Below the pieces are notes generated by a model. The model was not told the origin of the DNA and ran no database searches. It was given only the letters and a program-made list of their open reading frames with translations. Of a DNA stretch of 42,020 nucleotides, positions 41,104-42,020 are shown in pieces. A program made the translations under genes and the position numbers. Every line of letters begins with the position of its first letter. Position 1 is the first letter of the stretch. Source of the DNA: an uncultured Collinsella sp. (GTDB lineage Bacteria > Actinomycetota > Coriobacteriia > Coriobacteriales > Coriobacteriaceae); NCBI GenBank assembly GCA_900552145.1, contig URYW01000008.1:1-42020 (forward strand). Direction: 5' to 3'.

Positions 41104-41331
41104 TTTACAGCACATGAAATATCACTTCCATATGACAGATGCTTTTTGATCCCATTCCGGTCGATCGGAAGATCCAATGGAATGCTCCGTGGCATATTGG
41201 CAGAGGAATGCTGGATCGGGCAGGCAGAACAGAAAAAAAGATACAGAAAGGTCATGCTTGGCATATATCACGGGAAATTAAGTCATAAGGCGGAATATCA
41301 GGTGATTTTGCATCCGGCATTTTGGGAATAA
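41104..41331 (+). CDS. spoIIGA: SpoIIGA C-terminal fragment (foreign sequence)
   Basis: About 75 residues fused in frame to the truncated nrdD. FLIPFRSIGRSNGMLRGI and VMLGIYHGKLSHKAEYQVILHPAFW match the C-terminal end of SpoIIGA, the membrane aspartic protease that activates pro-sigma-E in spore-forming Firmicutes. The N-terminal membrane domain and catalytic Asp are absent. Codon use and base composition differ from everything upstream. The next gene is sigE, which is the normal neighbour, so the piece is collinear clostridial DNA. The exact join may lie between ~41,075 and 41,110. Confidence 0.75.
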   Translation, partial: FTAHEISLPYDRCFLIPFRSIGRSNGMLRGILAEECWIGQAEQKKRYRKVMLGIYHGKLSHKAEYQVILHPAFWE

Positions 41332-41353
41332 AGGCATGAGACAGGAGGAAAAC

Positions 41354-42020
41354 ATGATTTAAAAAGTGGTAGTACCGGGATTACAGTTCAGACTTTTGCA
41401 GAGAGAAAGCAGCTTCTGGTTCTCCAGACAGGGGGAGGTGCACTATATTGGAGGGACGGATGTGCTGCCACCGCCGCTTTCTCAGGAAGAAGATAATGAA
41501 AGGATCAGCCTGCTTGCAACAGATATGGATAAGGATGCAAAACAGTTATAAATCGAGCTTAATCTCAGACTGGTCGTATACATTGCAAAGAAATTTGAAA
41601 ATACGGGAATCGGCGTTGAGTATCTGATCTCCATCGGAACGATCGGTCTCATCAAAGCGATCAATACTTATAATCCTGAAAAAAATATCAAGCTGGCGAC
41701 CTATGCCTCACGGTGTATTGAAAATGAGATATAGATGTACCTGCGGCGGAATAATAAGACGAAGATGGAAGTGTCCATCGATGAACCTTTATATGTGGAG
41801 TGGGACGGATATGTACTTCTCCTGGCGGATATACTTGGAACGGATGAGGATGTGATATACAGAGGGATTGAGAACGAAGTGGAGCGCAAGCTTTTAATGA
41901 ATGCCGTAAGTAAGCTGTCGAACCGGGAGAAGACCATTGTACGGCTACGGTTCGGACTGGGAACACCGGACGGACAGGAGATGACACAGAAGGAAGTGGC
42001 AAGCTTTCTTGGAATCTCCC
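41354..42020 (+). pseudogene. sigE: Sporulation sigma-E (sigE) with three in-frame stops, cut by window end
   Basis: One continuous frame from ATG 41354 (AGGAGG seven bases upstream) encodes sigma-E. GEVHYIGGTDVLPPPLS is the family N-terminus; LRLVVYIAKKFENTGIG, LISIGTIGLIKAI and IKLATYASRCIENEI are region 2; KLSNREKTIVRLRFGL starts region 4. Stops interrupt at 41360-41362 (TAA), 41549-41551 (TAA) and 41732-41734 (TAG). The last two replace a Leu of the consensus (KQL-L-IE, ENEI-L-MYLRRN). Several invariant residues are also altered. It follows the spoIIGA piece as in Clostridia. The 3' end lies outside the window. Confidence 0.8.

Noticed and set aside
40135..41331. A genuine fusion protein of NrdD and a SpoIIGA domain
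   Set aside because: The join falls inside the NrdD barrel and removes its catalytic parts. Base composition changes at the same point and the next gene is the normal SpoIIGA neighbour, so a chimera is far more likely than a functional fusion.
41354..42020. Stop codons read as leucine in sigE (alternative code)
   Set aside because: All genes upstream use TAA, TAG and TGA as ordinary stops. Other conserved residues in the sigE piece are changed too, which points to decay or base errors.

Overview
The window looks like a chromosomal stretch of a high-GC gut actinobacterium of the class Coriobacteriia, most likely Collinsella. The grounds are the GC-rich codon usage, the monoderm-style Tad/Flp pilus locus without a secretin, the product set, and the many gene-coupling overlaps. 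This is inference from sequence alone. Only the last ~0.9 kb (after about 41,100) does not fit: it is AT-richer and carries pieces of spoIIGA and sigE, sporulation genes of Clostridia, so the end of the window is very probably a chimeric join.

Layout. 0.3-6.0 kb (minus strand): tRNA-Leu, tatD, rsmA, metG, rsmI and a GH5-like glycosidase, i.e. a translation/RNA-modification cluster. 6.1-7.1 kb: a three-copy 62-bp repeat, tRNA-Phe, and a small RHH/BrnT-like toxin-antitoxin pair. 7.2-16.7 kb (minus): a compact Tad pilus operon read cpaB, tadZ, tadA, tadB, tadC, flp, unknown, three TadE/F-type pseudopilins, one large TadG-like protein, DUF192. Most joints are overlapping or stop/start-coupled. 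17-21.1 kb (minus): rsgA and a P2-type cation ATPase whose ribosome binding site is buried in a hairpin. 21.5-23.1 kb (plus): pyruvate kinase. 23.2-25.3 kb: an inverted repeat, a solitary AbiEi/DUF559-like nuclease gene and a convergent zinc-dependent phospholipase-C-like gene. 25.4-28.2 kb (minus): an ECF-type nickel/cobalt importer (cbiM-cbiQ-cbiO) with a NikR-like operator. 28.4-32.4 kb (minus): pheST under a Phe T-box; pheT carries a one-base frameshift. 32.6-39.2 kb: M32 carboxypeptidase (plus), then glmM, a DUF4012 protein and a DMT transporter (minus). 39.4-41.1 kb (plus): tRNA-Val, then anaerobic ribonucleotide reductase nrdD with an NrdR box and a structured leader, cut off at the chimeric join.

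How it works together. Much of the window is translation machinery: three tRNAs, MetG, PheST, RsmA, RsmI, RsgA. The Tad operon should build a Flp-type pilus for adhesion; its four prepilin-like proteins share one processing motif, A|Q-x-T-(V/T)-E, but no prepilin peptidase is in view. Anaerobic metabolism is reflected in nrdD and in a Ni/Co uptake system.

The best candidates for something undescribed are: the SD-sequestering hairpin ahead of the cation ATPase together with that ATPase's Asn-to-Lys change in the M6 ion site; the structured nrdD leader; the 62-bp hairpin repeats; the double-dyad promoter of the Tad operon; and the long inverted repeats between genes. The chimeric end and the pheT frameshift are warnings about assembly or base quality.
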